A DNA stretch of 64,000 nucleotides from positions 62,001-126,000 of the forward strand of contig NZ_MPIY01000001.1 of NCBI RefSeq assembly GCF_001953355.1, written 5' to 3'. The notes under the pieces were generated by a model. The model saw only the letters and a program-made list of their open reading frames with translations, made no database searches and was not told the origin of the DNA. Shown here in pieces: positions 44,746 through 52,917 of the stretch; within the stretch, counting starts at the first letter, position 1; every line of letters starts with the position of its first letter. The position numbers were made by a program, and so were the translations under genes. Source of the stretch: Polynucleobacter sphagniphilus. Its GTDB lineage: Bacteria; Pseudomonadota; Gammaproteobacteria; Burkholderiales; Burkholderiaceae.

Positions 44746-47382
44746 TTAAATAGTTTTTTCTTGCCCGCCGGTTTCAACAAGAACCATTGGACCTTCTGGC
44801 AGGCTAGCAGCCGGTTTGGGGGCTCTTCCTAAGTTCAGAGAGATTGGCTCTGCACTAATCTGATTCTGAGCTTCAGCATGCTTATTCGCATCGGTAGCAA
44901 CCCAAACCATGCCCGCTGATTGAACAACATGATGCAAAGGAGTTTCCTCAAGCGCCTGGAAGGACACCTTTGGAAGCTCTGGCGCTGGTTTAGCGGCCAC
45001 TTCAATTGGTGCTATTGCGTCCACTACTTGGGCTGGTGCTGTAGCTGTTTCAGTTGGGCGATTGTTTTGACGGGGCGCGCGTGGCGCTCTTTCAATTTTT
45101 GGCTCAATCGCGGGCGTGCTGACATGAAAGCTCTGCACAATATCTTTGATTGGCATAACAGAGGATGCACCCGACATTCCGGCAGGAGGTCCTGAGAAGC
45201 TTGGCGCTACAGCATTGCTAGGCGCTGTAGCTACATTCTCGTTGCTCGCATCTGTGTTGCCTTCGGTGCGCTCACCACGTTCGCGTTGACCACGTCCACG
45301 ACCACGACGATTGCGTCCACGACCACGACGCTCTTCTCCCTCGGCTGTTACTGGAGTTGCTTCGTTTGCTGGCGCAGCTTGTGTTGCTGGTGTCACTACT
45401 GCTGGCTGTTCTGGCTTTGGATTATTGCGGTTACCTTGGTTGCGGTTGCCATTGCGGTTGCGACCTTCTTGGCGAGCTTTGCCTTCAGTATTCGCAGCAG
45501 CTCCCTCAGCATGATTGGATGTGCCCTCTGCGTTGGCAGCTGGACGATCACCACGATCATTGCGTTCGCCGCGACGACCACGATTCCGATTGCGATCGCC
45601 GTTGCGGTTACTTTGGTTGCGACCACGGGGCGCGCTTGGGGCTGGTTTTGCTTCTTCCTCAGGAGCAGAGACAAAGAGGCGCTTGATAAAGCCAAATAGA
45701 CCACCAGAGCTTGCAGCGCTAGCTTTAGGTGCAGTACGGGCTGGGCGTGGCTGGCTTACTGGAGCAGGTTGATTGGGAGTAATTCCTTTAACAGCTGCCT
45801 CAGGGCGAGCTTTTAATTCTGCATCTTTGCGACTAACGGTAGTGTCAGTTTCCAATTCACGTGCAGCTTCTTCCGCCATCACATAGCTTGCCTTTTGGTC
45901 ATCCAAACGAGGATCATCATGGCGCAAGCGCTCGAGTTTGTAGTGTGGTGTTTCCAAATGCTTATTTGGGACCATCAACACATTCACTTTGAAGCGAGTT
46001 TCAATTTTAATTACTTCAGCGCGCTTCTCATTTAACAAGAATGCAGCGACTTCAACTGGTACTTGCGTATGAATCGCGGCAGTGTTCTCTTTCATTGCTT
46101 CTTCTTGGATGATGCGCAAGACTTGCAATGCGGACGACTCAGTATCACGAATATGGCCTGTGCCATTACAGCGAGGGCAAGTCACATGACTGCCTTCAGA
46201 CAGGGCGGGGCGCAAACGTTGGCGCGACATTTCCATCAGGCCAAATTTGGAGATCTTGCCCATTTGTACACGTGCACGATCATGGCGCAAAGCATCGCGC
46301 AAACGATTCTCAACGTCTTTCTGTGCCTTGCTTGACTCCATATCGATGAAGTCAATGACAATCAAGCCACCCAAGTCACGCAAACGCGCTTGACGAGCAA
46401 TCTCATCGGCAGCTTCTAAGTTGGTACGGGTGGCCGTTTCTTCAATATCAGAGCCGCGGGTAGCTCGTGCAGAGTTGACGTCAACTGAAACCAAGGCTTC
46501 GGTGTGGTCGATCACAATCGCACCGCCAGATGGCAATGGCACGGTGCGGGAATAGGCGGTTTCTATCTGATGTTCAATCTGAAAGCGAGAGAACAAAGGC
46601 ACATCATCTTGATAACGCTTTACTCGGGAGAGGTTGTCTGGCATTACTACAGACATAAATGCCTGAGCTTGCTCGTAAATGTCATCGGTATCGATCAAAA
46701 TCTCGCCGATATCAGGCTGGAAATAATCGCGGATTGCGCGAATAACCAAGCTTGATTCAAGATAAATCAATAAAGGAGCTGAGTTGCCTTTGGCTGCTTC
46801 ATCAATTGCACCCCAAAGTTGCATTAAGTAGCTTAAGTCCCACTGTAATTCAGTGGCATCACGACCAATACCGGCGGTACGGGCAATAATGCTCATGCCA
46901 TCGGGCACCTCTAATTGAGCCATTGCTTCACGCAGCTCTTGGCGATCTTCACCTTCAATGCGACGCGAAACACCGCCTCCACGTGGGTTATTGGGCATCA
47001 ATACCAAATATCGACCAGCCAAGGAGATAAATGAAGTTAAAGCCGCGCCTTTTTGGCCGCGCTCTTCTTTTTCTACTTGAACAATAATTTCTTGCCCTTC
47101 GCGCAAGGCATCTTTAATGGACGCATTGCGAACATCGATACCTTCTTTGAAATAAGTACGGGCTACTTCTTTAAATGGCAGGAAGCCGTGGCGTTCCTCA
47201 CCATAATTTACAAAGCACGCTTCAAGCGAAGGCTCAATGCGGGTAATAACACCTTTGTAAATGTTGCCTTTACGCTGTTCGCGTCCGGCAGCTTCGATAT
47301 CAATATCGATGAGTTTTTGACCATCGACGATGGCAACTCGCAACTCTTCTTGTTGAGTTGCATTGAATAACATGCGTTTCAT
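44746..47382 (-). CDS. rne: ribonuclease E
   Basis: Endoribonuclease and degradosome scaffold (878 aa). The S1 domain is at about 36-120 (KGNIYKGVITRIEPSLEACFVNYG); the RNase H-like and DNase I-like catalytic region has the acidic residues in VSVDVNSARATRG and LIVIDFIDM; the zinc-link is CPRCNGTG. The C-terminal half (about 540-878) is low-complexity: Arg/Gly/Asn-rich blocks (RNGDRNRNRGRRGERND, GRGRNRRGRGRG) and Ala/Thr/Pro stretches, matching an RNA-binding unstructured scaffold. The start has an AGGAG ribosome site. A leader of about 375 nt lies upstream. Confidence 0.97.
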   Translation of the reverse strand: MKRMLFNATQQEELRVAIVDGQKLIDIDIEAAGREQRKGNIYKGVITRIEPSLEACFVNYGEERHGFLPFKEVARTYFKEGIDVRNASIKDALREGQEIIVQVEKEERGQKGAALTSFISLAGRYLVLMPNNPRGGGVSRRIEGEDRQELREAMAQLEVPDGMSIIARTAGIGRDATELQWDLSYLMQLWGAIDEAAKGNSAPLLIYLESSLVIRAIRDYFQPDIGEILIDTDDIYEQAQAFMSVVMPDNLSRVKRYQDDVPLFSRFQIEHQIETAYSRTVPLPSGGAIVIDHTEALVSVDVNSARATRGSDIEETATRTNLEAADEIARQARLRDLGGLIVIDFIDMESSKAQKDVENRLRDALRHDRARVQMGKISKFGLMEMSRQRLRPALSEGSHVTCPRCNGTGHIRDTESSALQVLRIIQEEAMKENTAAIHTQVPVEVAAFLLNEKRAEVIKIETRFKVNVLMVPNKHLETPHYKLERLRHDDPRLDDQKASYVMAEEAARELETDTTVSRKDAELKARPEAAVKGITPNQPAPVSQPRPARTAPKASAASSGGLFGFIKRLFVSAPEEEAKPAPSAPRGRNQSNRNGDRNRNRGRRGERNDRGDRPAANAEGTSNHAEGAAANTEGKARQEGRNRNGNRNQGNRNNPKPEQPAVVTPATQAAPANEATPVTAEGEERRGRGRNRRGRGRGQRERGERTEGNTDASNENVATAPSNAVAPSFSGPPAGMSGASSVMPIKDIVQSFHVSTPAIEPKIERAPRAPRQNNRPTETATAPAQVVDAIAPIEVAAKPAPELPKVSFQALEETPLHHVVQSAGMVWVATDANKHAEAQNQISAEPISLNLGRAPKPAASLPEGPMVLVETGGQEKTI

Positions 47383-47763
47383 AACACTCTCCTATGGGGG
47401 AGGGTGTCGCTGCGGCGGTGCGTTAGGGGACAGGTTAGATCGCTTAAGGCAGGGCCCATGGGCGAATGGTGAGTGTGGGTCAAGCTAATCTGGGCATATC
47501 TTGCCCAGTCCACCAAGTTCAATGTTTGTTAAACCGGTGCCACACTTGACGATCGCCGCAGAGACCTCCTTTAGGTCATCAATGCAGGCGCTCGCCTGAA
47601 AACTGTCTTCTAATCGCGGGTCGCGGCATACGGCACACCAACCCTGCGCCTCATTACAACGGGGGAGGGGCAACCCCGGGAGTCTATTAAGGGCGACTCC
47701 AAGCTCCACGATTCAAACCTGACTTCAGGTTGGGATCAAGCTAATAAATTAGCTAGAGCGTTG

Positions 47764-47769
47764 ATTATA
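47764..47769 (-). promoter_or_regulatory. consensus -10 box of the rne promoter
   Basis: TATAAT on the minus strand. The -35 is unclear: TTGTCA is present but only 14 nt upstream. Confidence 0.5.
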
Positions 47770-47807
47770 CGGCACAAGTTGAATGACAATGGGGTATTGT
47801 TAAGTCC

Positions 47808-47824
47808 CTCGCCGAGGTGGCGAG
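47808..47824 (+). promoter_or_regulatory. hairpin just upstream of rluC
   Basis: CTCGCC / GGCGAG with a 5-nt loop, 11 nt before the rluC ATG. It partly overlaps the GAGAGAG purine run that may serve as ribosome site, so it could limit translation. Confidence 0.35.
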
Positions 47825-47835
47825 AGAGATAAACT

Positions 47836-48849
47836 ATGAAATCAACACCCATTCCGAAGACCCCACAGCCAAAAACAGCCATACCTGCATCCGTTCATTT
47901 GCAGACGATTGGTCCCGAGGAGGCTGGGCAGCGCTTAGATAACTATCTTCTTCGCTGGGCCAAAGGGGTTCCCAAGAGCCACGTATACCGGATTATTCGT
48001 TCTGGCGAGGTGCGGGTCAATAAGAAGCGGGCTGAGCCGACTACTCGCTTGATTGAGGGGGACGTGGTCCGTTTACCGCCCGTTCGCTTGGCTGAACCAG
48101 CTCAGATGGCGGCAGTCAATACAGCTCAAACCAAGTCACGTGCCCGGGGTTATTCAGACAAAATGCCCATTTTGTTTGAAGACGAGGCGCTCTTAATCGT
48201 CGATAAACCACCGGGTTTGGCGGTTCATGGTGGTTCCGGGATTGCGTTGGGGGTGATTGAGACCCTGCGAATCACTCGCCCAGAGCTCAAGTTCTTGGAG
48301 TTGGTGCATCGTTTAGACCGAGACACCTCCGGGGTCTTGCTGTTAGCTAAGAAAAGAAGTGCTTTGGTTGAATTACATCGTCAAATCCGCGAAGGTCAGA
48401 CCGATAAGCGCTATTACTTGATTGCACATGGTGAAATTGTCCAGACTGCAGGGGTAATGCAGTTGAAATTTCCTCTCCATAAATACCTACTCCCTAACGG
48501 TGAGCGCCGTGTGCGGGTGGATCCGGATGGATTGCCTAGCCACACTGCCTTGCGGATCAGCAAAATCATGAAACAGGGCGACCTTGCTATTACTTTGGCA
48601 GAGGCGCAATTGAAAACAGGCCGTACCCACCAGATTCGGGTGCATTTGCAAAAATTAGGCCACGCCATTCTGGGCGACGATAAGTATGGTTTTGAGGATG
48701 AAGATAAGAAAGTAAAGTCCAAGCGCCTCTATTTGCATGCGCATTTGGCTGGGTTTACCCATCCAAGAACTGGTGAAAAAATGCGCATTGAATCACCTTT
48801 GCCGGACGAATTTACTGCCTTGATGAGTCGTTTTGAGTCACACGAGTAA
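47836..48849 (+). CDS. rluC: 23S rRNA pseudouridine synthase (RluC type)
   Basis: RluA-family pseudouridine synthase (337 aa). Residues about 25-90 are an S4 RNA-binding domain (GQRLDNYLLRWAKGVPKSHVYRIIRSGEVRVN). The catalytic aspartate is D161 in HRLDRDTSGV; KRYYLIAHG and TGRTHQIRVH complete the family motifs. By length, S4 domain and position opposite rne it is RluC (U955, U2504, U2580) rather than RluA or RluD. The HAD phosphatase gene follows after 15 bp. Confidence 0.94.
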   Translation: MKSTPIPKTPQPKTAIPASVHLQTIGPEEAGQRLDNYLLRWAKGVPKSHVYRIIRSGEVRVNKKRAEPTTRLIEGDVVRLPPVRLAEPAQMAAVNTAQTKSRARGYSDKMPILFEDEALLIVDKPPGLAVHGGSGIALGVIETLRITRPELKFLELVHRLDRDTSGVLLLAKKRSALVELHRQIREGQTDKRYYLIAHGEIVQTAGVMQLKFPLHKYLLPNGERRVRVDPDGLPSHTALRISKIMKQGDLAITLAEAQLKTGRTHQIRVHLQKLGHAILGDDKYGFEDEDKKVKSKRLYLHAHLAGFTHPRTGEKMRIESPLPDEFTALMSRFESHE

Positions 48850-48864
48850 CGTAGTATTGCCACC

Positions 48865-49545
48865 ATGAATGTAGATAAAAAGCTCGCTAGACGCTACGAC
48901 CTGATTGTTTGGGATTGGGATGGCACCATCATGGATTCCACCCCAACGATTGTTCAGTGTATTCAGCAGGCCTGTCGTGATTTGGGTTTTAAAGAGCCCG
49001 ATGATTCTCTGGCGAGCTCCGTCATTGGTTTAGGTATTCATGATTCTTTACGTCGTGCAGTTCCTTGGATTGAACCCGCGCATTTTTCTAAATTGACTGA
49101 ACGTTTTCGTTATCACTATTTAGCTAAAGACCATGAGCTCCATTTATTTAAGGGCGTTCGCGATTTGCTAGAAAAATTACGTGCAGATGGTTATCTATTG
49201 GGAGTAGCTACCGGTAAATCACGCGTTGGTTTGGACCGCTCTTTGCAGCACCATCAGTTAGAGCATCTCTTCCATGAGACACGTACAGCAGATGAATCCT
49301 TTTCTAAGCCTCATCCTGGCATGTTGTTAGAGTTATCCGATGCTCTCCAAGTGCCAATGCGTCGCATGCTGATGATCGGTGATACCACGCATGACTTAGA
49401 CATGGCAGTCAATGCTGGGGTGGATGCGGTTGCGGTGACCTATGGCGCACATCCACCGGATACCTTGAAAGAATCTACGTCACTTGCACATGTGGATGAT
49501 GTGCCTCAGTTAGCGCAGTGGCTTGATACCAATTTAGTTATATAA
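48865..49545 (+). CDS. HAD-family phosphatase (Gph/PGP-like)
   Basis: 226 aa, subclass IA HAD. Motif I DWDGT (nucleophile and acid/base Asp), motif II TGKSR, motif III Lys in SKPHPGM, motif IV GDTTHDLDMA. It is a paralogue of Gph at 274-960 but diverged. Beta-proteobacteria commonly have this HAD downstream of rluC; the substrate is unknown. TAGTAT lies 7 nt before the ATG, one base off the pattern of the leaderless genes, but the gene is more likely co-transcribed with rluC. Confidence 0.88.
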   Translation: MNVDKKLARRYDLIVWDWDGTIMDSTPTIVQCIQQACRDLGFKEPDDSLASSVIGLGIHDSLRRAVPWIEPAHFSKLTERFRYHYLAKDHELHLFKGVRDLLEKLRADGYLLGVATGKSRVGLDRSLQHHQLEHLFHETRTADESFSKPHPGMLLELSDALQVPMRRMLMIGDTTHDLDMAVNAGVDAVAVTYGAHPPDTLKESTSLAHVDDVPQLAQWLDTNLVI

Positions 49546-49562
49546 GAACTGGGTTAAATGAA

Positions 49563-50525
49563 ATGAGCGATATGAATCGTAATAACAATGACAGTGCAAA
49601 TTGGGAGCGCCAAGCACTAGAGCACTTATTGCTTGAGAACTTAAAAGAGACGCGTAAAGCACGCCGCTGGAAAGCGGTATTTCGGGTGCTCACATTACTG
49701 ATTTTTATTGGAATTGTGTTGGCGGTTTTTGATTTTCATTTGCCAGGCGGTAGCATGAGTGTTGAAAGACACACTGCATTAGTTACGCTTGAGGGTGAAA
49801 TCGCTGCAGGTTCAATGGCTAATGCCATGGACATTAATTCATCGCTTGATGCTGCTTTTGAGAATGAGCATAGTGCGGGTGTGATTTTGCAAATCAATAG
49901 CCCAGGCGGCTCGCCAGTCCAAGCCGGCATGATTAATGATGAAATTCATCGCTTACGCAAGCTTTATCCAAGTAAGCCTTTTTATGTAGTAGTTGAGGAT
50001 ATCTGTGCCTCAGGTGGATATTACGTCGCTGTTGCTGCCGATCAAATTTTGGTTGATAAGGCAAGTCTGGTTGGCTCGATTGGTGTGATTATGGAAGGCT
50101 TTGGTTTTACTGGCTTAATGGATAAATTAGGTGTCACACGCCGCATGATCACAGCGGGTTCCAATAAGGGCATGATGGATCCATTCTCTAAAGAAAATCC
50201 TCAGCAAGTAGTCATGATGAAAAATATGATTGATGAAATTCATCAACAATTTATCGCCGTTGTAAAAGAAGGGCGCGGAGCACGACTCAAAGATGTGCCT
50301 GATTTATTTTCTGGTCGAGTTTGGACTGGTGAGCAAGCCGTCAAAATTGGTTTGGCTGATGGTTATGGCACAGTAGATTCAGTTGCCCGTGACGTCTTTA
50401 AAGCACCAAGCGTGCTTGATTACACAGTGAAAGAAAATTTTGCTGAGCGCGTAGCAAAACGCTTCGGAGCTGAAGCAGGAAATGCGGCCGGTAAAGCCTT
50501 GCTGAAAACTCCCGACCTCAGATAA
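49563..50525 (+). CDS. sppA: signal peptide peptidase SppA-type serine protease (S49)
   Basis: 320 aa, membrane-anchored S49 peptidase that degrades cleaved signal peptides. It has a soluble N-terminal helix rich in charge, then one membrane segment (about 43-58, VLTLLIFIGIVLAVF). The catalytic serine is S150 in DICASGGYY and the general-base lysine is K202 in GSNKGMMDPF, spacing of 52 as in the short SppA class. LVGSIGVI is conserved. Single S49 domain, like B. subtilis SppA, not the double-domain E. coli form. Confidence 0.93.
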   Translation: MSDMNRNNNDSANWERQALEHLLLENLKETRKARRWKAVFRVLTLLIFIGIVLAVFDFHLPGGSMSVERHTALVTLEGEIAAGSMANAMDINSSLDAAFENEHSAGVILQINSPGGSPVQAGMINDEIHRLRKLYPSKPFYVVVEDICASGGYYVAVAADQILVDKASLVGSIGVIMEGFGFTGLMDKLGVTRRMITAGSNKGMMDPFSKENPQQVVMMKNMIDEIHQQFIAVVKEGRGARLKDVPDLFSGRVWTGEQAVKIGLADGYGTVDSVARDVFKAPSVLDYTVKENFAERVAKRFGAEAGNAAGKALLKTPDLR

Positions 50526-50539
50526 GTTTGCTTTGTAAA

Positions 50540-51313
50540 TTAGCCCAACAACAGAAATACAGTTGGTCTATTTTGCAGGCCTACACACGCAGCTTCATTA
50601 GGGTAACGTTTGCGCCACTCGGCAATAGTCAGAGTGGTAGTCATCTCTGATTTGAGACTCAGGTCTACTCCAAGGCAAAGTAGTGTTTGCGGAGCAAGGG
50701 CGCTCAGGCAGGCCATCAGCATGGCGGTATTGCGATACGGTGTTTCAATCCAGATTTGTGTTTGCTTTAATTTGCGCGACTCAATCTCTAGTTGCTTAAG
50801 GCGGTTAATTCTTTCCTGAGCATCATGGGGAATGTAGCCTTGAAATGCAAAACGTTGCCCATTTAAGCCGCTGGCCATGAGCCCCAGTAAGATTGAGCTT
50901 GGCCCAACCATGGGCCTTACTTTTGCTCCCAGTTGATGTGCAGCCAATACCAGTTCAGCGCCTGGATCAGCCACTCCCGGGACACCTGCTTCCGACATCA
51001 GCCCCACGTCATGACCCGCCAGCAAGGGCTTTAGAAGTTCGCTAGGTTTGACTGCATCACCATACTTTGCGTTACGCGTTGCACCACGCCACTCGCTCAT
51101 TTGCATGGTTTGAATCGAGCACGCCAAAGGGGAGATAGTGTCAACTGCTTTTAAAAAGGCGCGCGCTGTTTTAGCATCTTCCACAATCCAATGAGTCAAT
51201 TTAGCTGTTTGCAAAATTGTTTCATTAGGCAGAACCCAGGGCAATTGCTCCACTCGAGAATCCTCTCCCAAGGTGTTGGGAATTAAATATAAGGTTCCAA
51301 GTGAATGACTCAT
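50540..51313 (-). CDS. RsmI-like SAM-dependent (tetrapyrrole-methylase fold) methyltransferase
   Basis: 257 aa with the YraL/RsmI fold: LYLIPNTLGE at the N-terminus in place of the canonical YVVATPIGNLGD, then GLMSEAGVPGVADPGA, VGPSSILLGLMASGLNG and FAFQGYIPHD, which parallel the RsmI SAM site. The divergent N-terminus suggests a paralogue rather than RsmI itself (16S rRNA C1402 2'-O-methylation). A canonical RsmI should exist elsewhere. It is coupled to maf by a 4-nt overlap. Confidence 0.85.
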   Translation of the reverse strand: MSHSLGTLYLIPNTLGEDSRVEQLPWVLPNETILQTAKLTHWIVEDAKTARAFLKAVDTISPLACSIQTMQMSEWRGATRNAKYGDAVKPSELLKPLLAGHDVGLMSEAGVPGVADPGAELVLAAHQLGAKVRPMVGPSSILLGLMASGLNGQRFAFQGYIPHDAQERINRLKQLEIESRKLKQTQIWIETPYRNTAMLMACLSALAPQTLLCLGVDLSLKSEMTTTLTIAEWRKRYPNEAACVGLQNRPTVFLLLG

Positions 51314-51957
51314 GAATTTGTTTCTATATTGGATTTTTTAGGCGGAATGGAAAATCCCGCATTACGTAATAAACCACTTAAAGCAATCAGGGGCAAGCCA
51401 ATGAGCGCCGTCGGGTCATCACTCTTAATGGACTCCAGCAGGGAAATTCCCAAGCCTTCTGATTTGGCGCTACCAGCGCAATCATAAGGCTGCTCTGTTA
51501 GCAGGTAGGATTGCAAAACATCATCCGGTAGTTTGCGAAATGTGACTGCAGTTGGCACGCATAAGGTGGTGTGCTGATCACCTTTCATTAAACATAAGGC
51601 TGTTTGAAAAGTCACATCCGAGCCACGCATAAGTTGTAATTGCGCCATAGCCCTCTCAAAATTGCCTGGCTTGCCAATTGCGGCGCCACAAAGATCAGCC
51701 ACCTGATCCGATCCTATCACCCAGGCATCCGGATGTGATTGCGAAACGGCTGCTGCCTTAGCTGTTGCAAGGCGCATCGCTAAAGCTAGGGTGCTTTCCC
51801 CGGGTAGCGGGGTTTCGTCAACCTTTGGTGAGATCACTTCAAAAGTAATGCCAAGACGGCTGAGTAGTTCCCGGCGATAAACCGATGTGGAGGCCAAAAT
51901 GAGCTTGGTTTGAGAGGAATTGGGCATAACAACTTCGACTTTCTTAGGTGGCTTCAT
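51310..51957 (-). CDS. maf: Maf-like nucleotide pyrophosphatase
   Basis: Maf/YceF-type house-cleaning pyrophosphatase (215 aa) that hydrolyses modified (for example 7-methyl-GTP) or canonical nucleoside triphosphates. LILASTSVYRRELLSRLG is the signature N-terminus; the active-site DETPLPGE, WVIGSDQVADLCG and YDCAGSAKSEGLGI motifs follow. An in-frame ATG at 51927 would begin the protein at MPNSSQTKLILAS, closer to the family start, so the true start is open. If 51957 is used, the start codons of maf and yceD are 13 bp apart. Confidence 0.93.
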   Translation of the reverse strand: MKPPKKVEVVMPNSSQTKLILASTSVYRRELLSRLGITFEVISPKVDETPLPGESTLALAMRLATAKAAAVSQSHPDAWVIGSDQVADLCGAAIGKPGNFERAMAQLQLMRGSDVTFQTALCLMKGDQHTTLCVPTAVTFRKLPDDVLQSYLLTEQPYDCAGSAKSEGLGISLLESIKSDDPTALIGLPLIALSGLLRNAGFSIPPKKSNIETNS

Positions 51958-51958
51958 T

Positions 51959-51964
51959 TAGACT
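51959..51964 (+). promoter_or_regulatory. -10 element predicting a leaderless yceD mRNA
   Basis: TAGACT at -12 to -7 relative to the yceD ATG (51971); no SD sequence. It fills the 13-bp gap between the divergent maf and yceD start codons. Confidence 0.4.
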
Positions 51965-51970
51965 AATGTC

Positions 51971-52552
51971 ATGAATCGTAATCAAGTTTTACCTCAAGTT
52001 GCACTTCCAGCCGATCCAGGCGCTTTGCGAAGGGTCGATCTTTCGTCCTCTCAAGCCTATCGAGGCGAGGGTTTCTTGGCAATTTCAATGCTGGCAAGGC
52101 TGGCACAAGAGGTTTCTACGATTGACTCTAAAGACGGAGTTAAATGGGAGGCGGAAACGTATTTTGAGGATTCTCCTGGGGAAGAGCCTAAGCAGTACCT
52201 CAATTTAGCTCTAAAAGGGCATCTCCATCTGCTGTGCCAGCGTTGTTTGCAGGATTACCCTCTCGAGTTAACTGAAAAGCGGCAATTTGCCTTGGTGGCT
52301 AGTGAAGAGGAGGCAGATGAATACCCAATGGACGATGACCTACTGGAGCCTTTGGTAGCTAGTCAGCATTTTGACCTTCTGGGAACGATTGAGGATGAGA
52401 TTTTGTTATCTTTACCCTTAATTCCCAAGCATTTGGATGGCCAATGTGAGGCATATATCACGACATTTGGCGATGAGGAGCTAGATTTGGAAGCATCCGA
52501 AAAGCCAGAAAATCCTTTTAACATATTGAAAGATATAAAGAAAAACAAATAA
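51971..52552 (+). CDS. yceD: YceD/DUF177 family protein (23S rRNA accumulation protein)
   Basis: 193 aa. The DUF177 signature is the Cys-pair region HLLCQRCLQDYPLEL, followed by an acidic segment (SEEEADEYPMDDD) and a second conserved region DEILLSLPLIPKHLDGQC. YceD is linked to 23S rRNA maturation in E. coli and plants. It sits upstream of rpmF and the plsX-fab cluster, the conserved yceD-rpmF-plsX-fabH order. Its mechanism remains poorly defined. Confidence 0.9.
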   Translation: MNRNQVLPQVALPADPGALRRVDLSSSQAYRGEGFLAISMLARLAQEVSTIDSKDGVKWEAETYFEDSPGEEPKQYLNLALKGHLHLLCQRCLQDYPLELTEKRQFALVASEEEADEYPMDDDLLEPLVASQHFDLLGTIEDEILLSLPLIPKHLDGQCEAYITTFGDEELDLEASEKPENPFNILKDIKKNK

Positions 52553-52654
52553 ACCGCCTTTTCCGCCTGGCGGGGTGTCAAATCTATTTCAACAGTAAAT
52601 CAAGCGCTTAGCGAGTTTTTCATGCTAGAATATTGCCTTGCTTAGGAGTTCAAT

Positions 52655-52834
52655 ATGGCCGTCCAACAGAATAAAAAATCACCTTCAAAACGTGGCATGC
52701 ACCGTGCACACGACTTTTTAAATGCACCTGCTACGGCTGTTGAAGCCACAACTGGTGAGGCTCATTTGCGCCACCACATTTCACCTAACGGTTACTATCG
52801 TGGCCGTAAAGTTGTTAAAACTAAAAACGACTAA
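52655..52834 (+). CDS. rpmF: 50S ribosomal protein L32
   Basis: Short gene, 59 aa: [20 protein letters not shown], then [15 protein letters not shown]. These are the diagnostic L32 features. It lacks the C-terminal zinc Cys motif, as in most proteobacterial L32. AGGAG lies 7-8 nt before the ATG. A terminator follows at 52856. Confidence 0.97.
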   Translation: MAVQQNKKSPSKRGMHRAHDFLNAPATAVEATTGEAHLRHHISPNGYYRGRKVVKTKND

Positions 52835-52855
52835 TCCCTTAGTCTAAAAAGATCG

Positions 52856-52883
52856 AAGCGGCTCCCGAAAAGGCCGCTTTTTT
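52856..52883 (+). terminator. intrinsic terminator after rpmF
   Basis: AAGCGGC (52856-52862), 10-nt loop, GCCGCTT (52873-52879), with T residues to 52883. It separates rpmF from plsX, which then needs its own promoter or read-through. Confidence 0.75.
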
Positions 52884-52917
52884 CTTGGATAAATCACTTG
52901 CAGCAGCCAAAGATTTT

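Larger units (their letters stand above)
47383..47835 (-). other. 453-bp gap: long structured rne leader and divergent rluC promoter region
   Basis: No protein gene is supported. On the minus strand a TATAAT (complement 47764-47769) would start an rne transcript near 47757, giving a leader of about 375 nt. Within it are inverted repeats: CTGGGCA/TGCCCAG (47490-47508), GACCT/AGGTC (47563-47577) and AACCTGA/TCAGGTT (47716-47731), plus G/C-rich blocks. E. coli rne has a 361-nt leader through which RNase E controls its own mRNA; a similar loop here is an inference. The rne-rluC divergence is conserved in E. coli. A 74-codon frame in this gap shows no coding signs. Confidence 0.6.

Noticed and set aside
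45286-45772. Overlapping frames up to 137 codons opposite the 3' half of rne
   Set aside because: Arises from the repetitive Arg/Gly/Asn codons of the RNase E tail read backwards; low-complexity Cys/Trp/Ala-rich product.
47485-47709. 74-codon frame upstream of rne on the minus strand
   Set aside because: No family motif or ribosome site, and the region is better explained as the structured rne leader.
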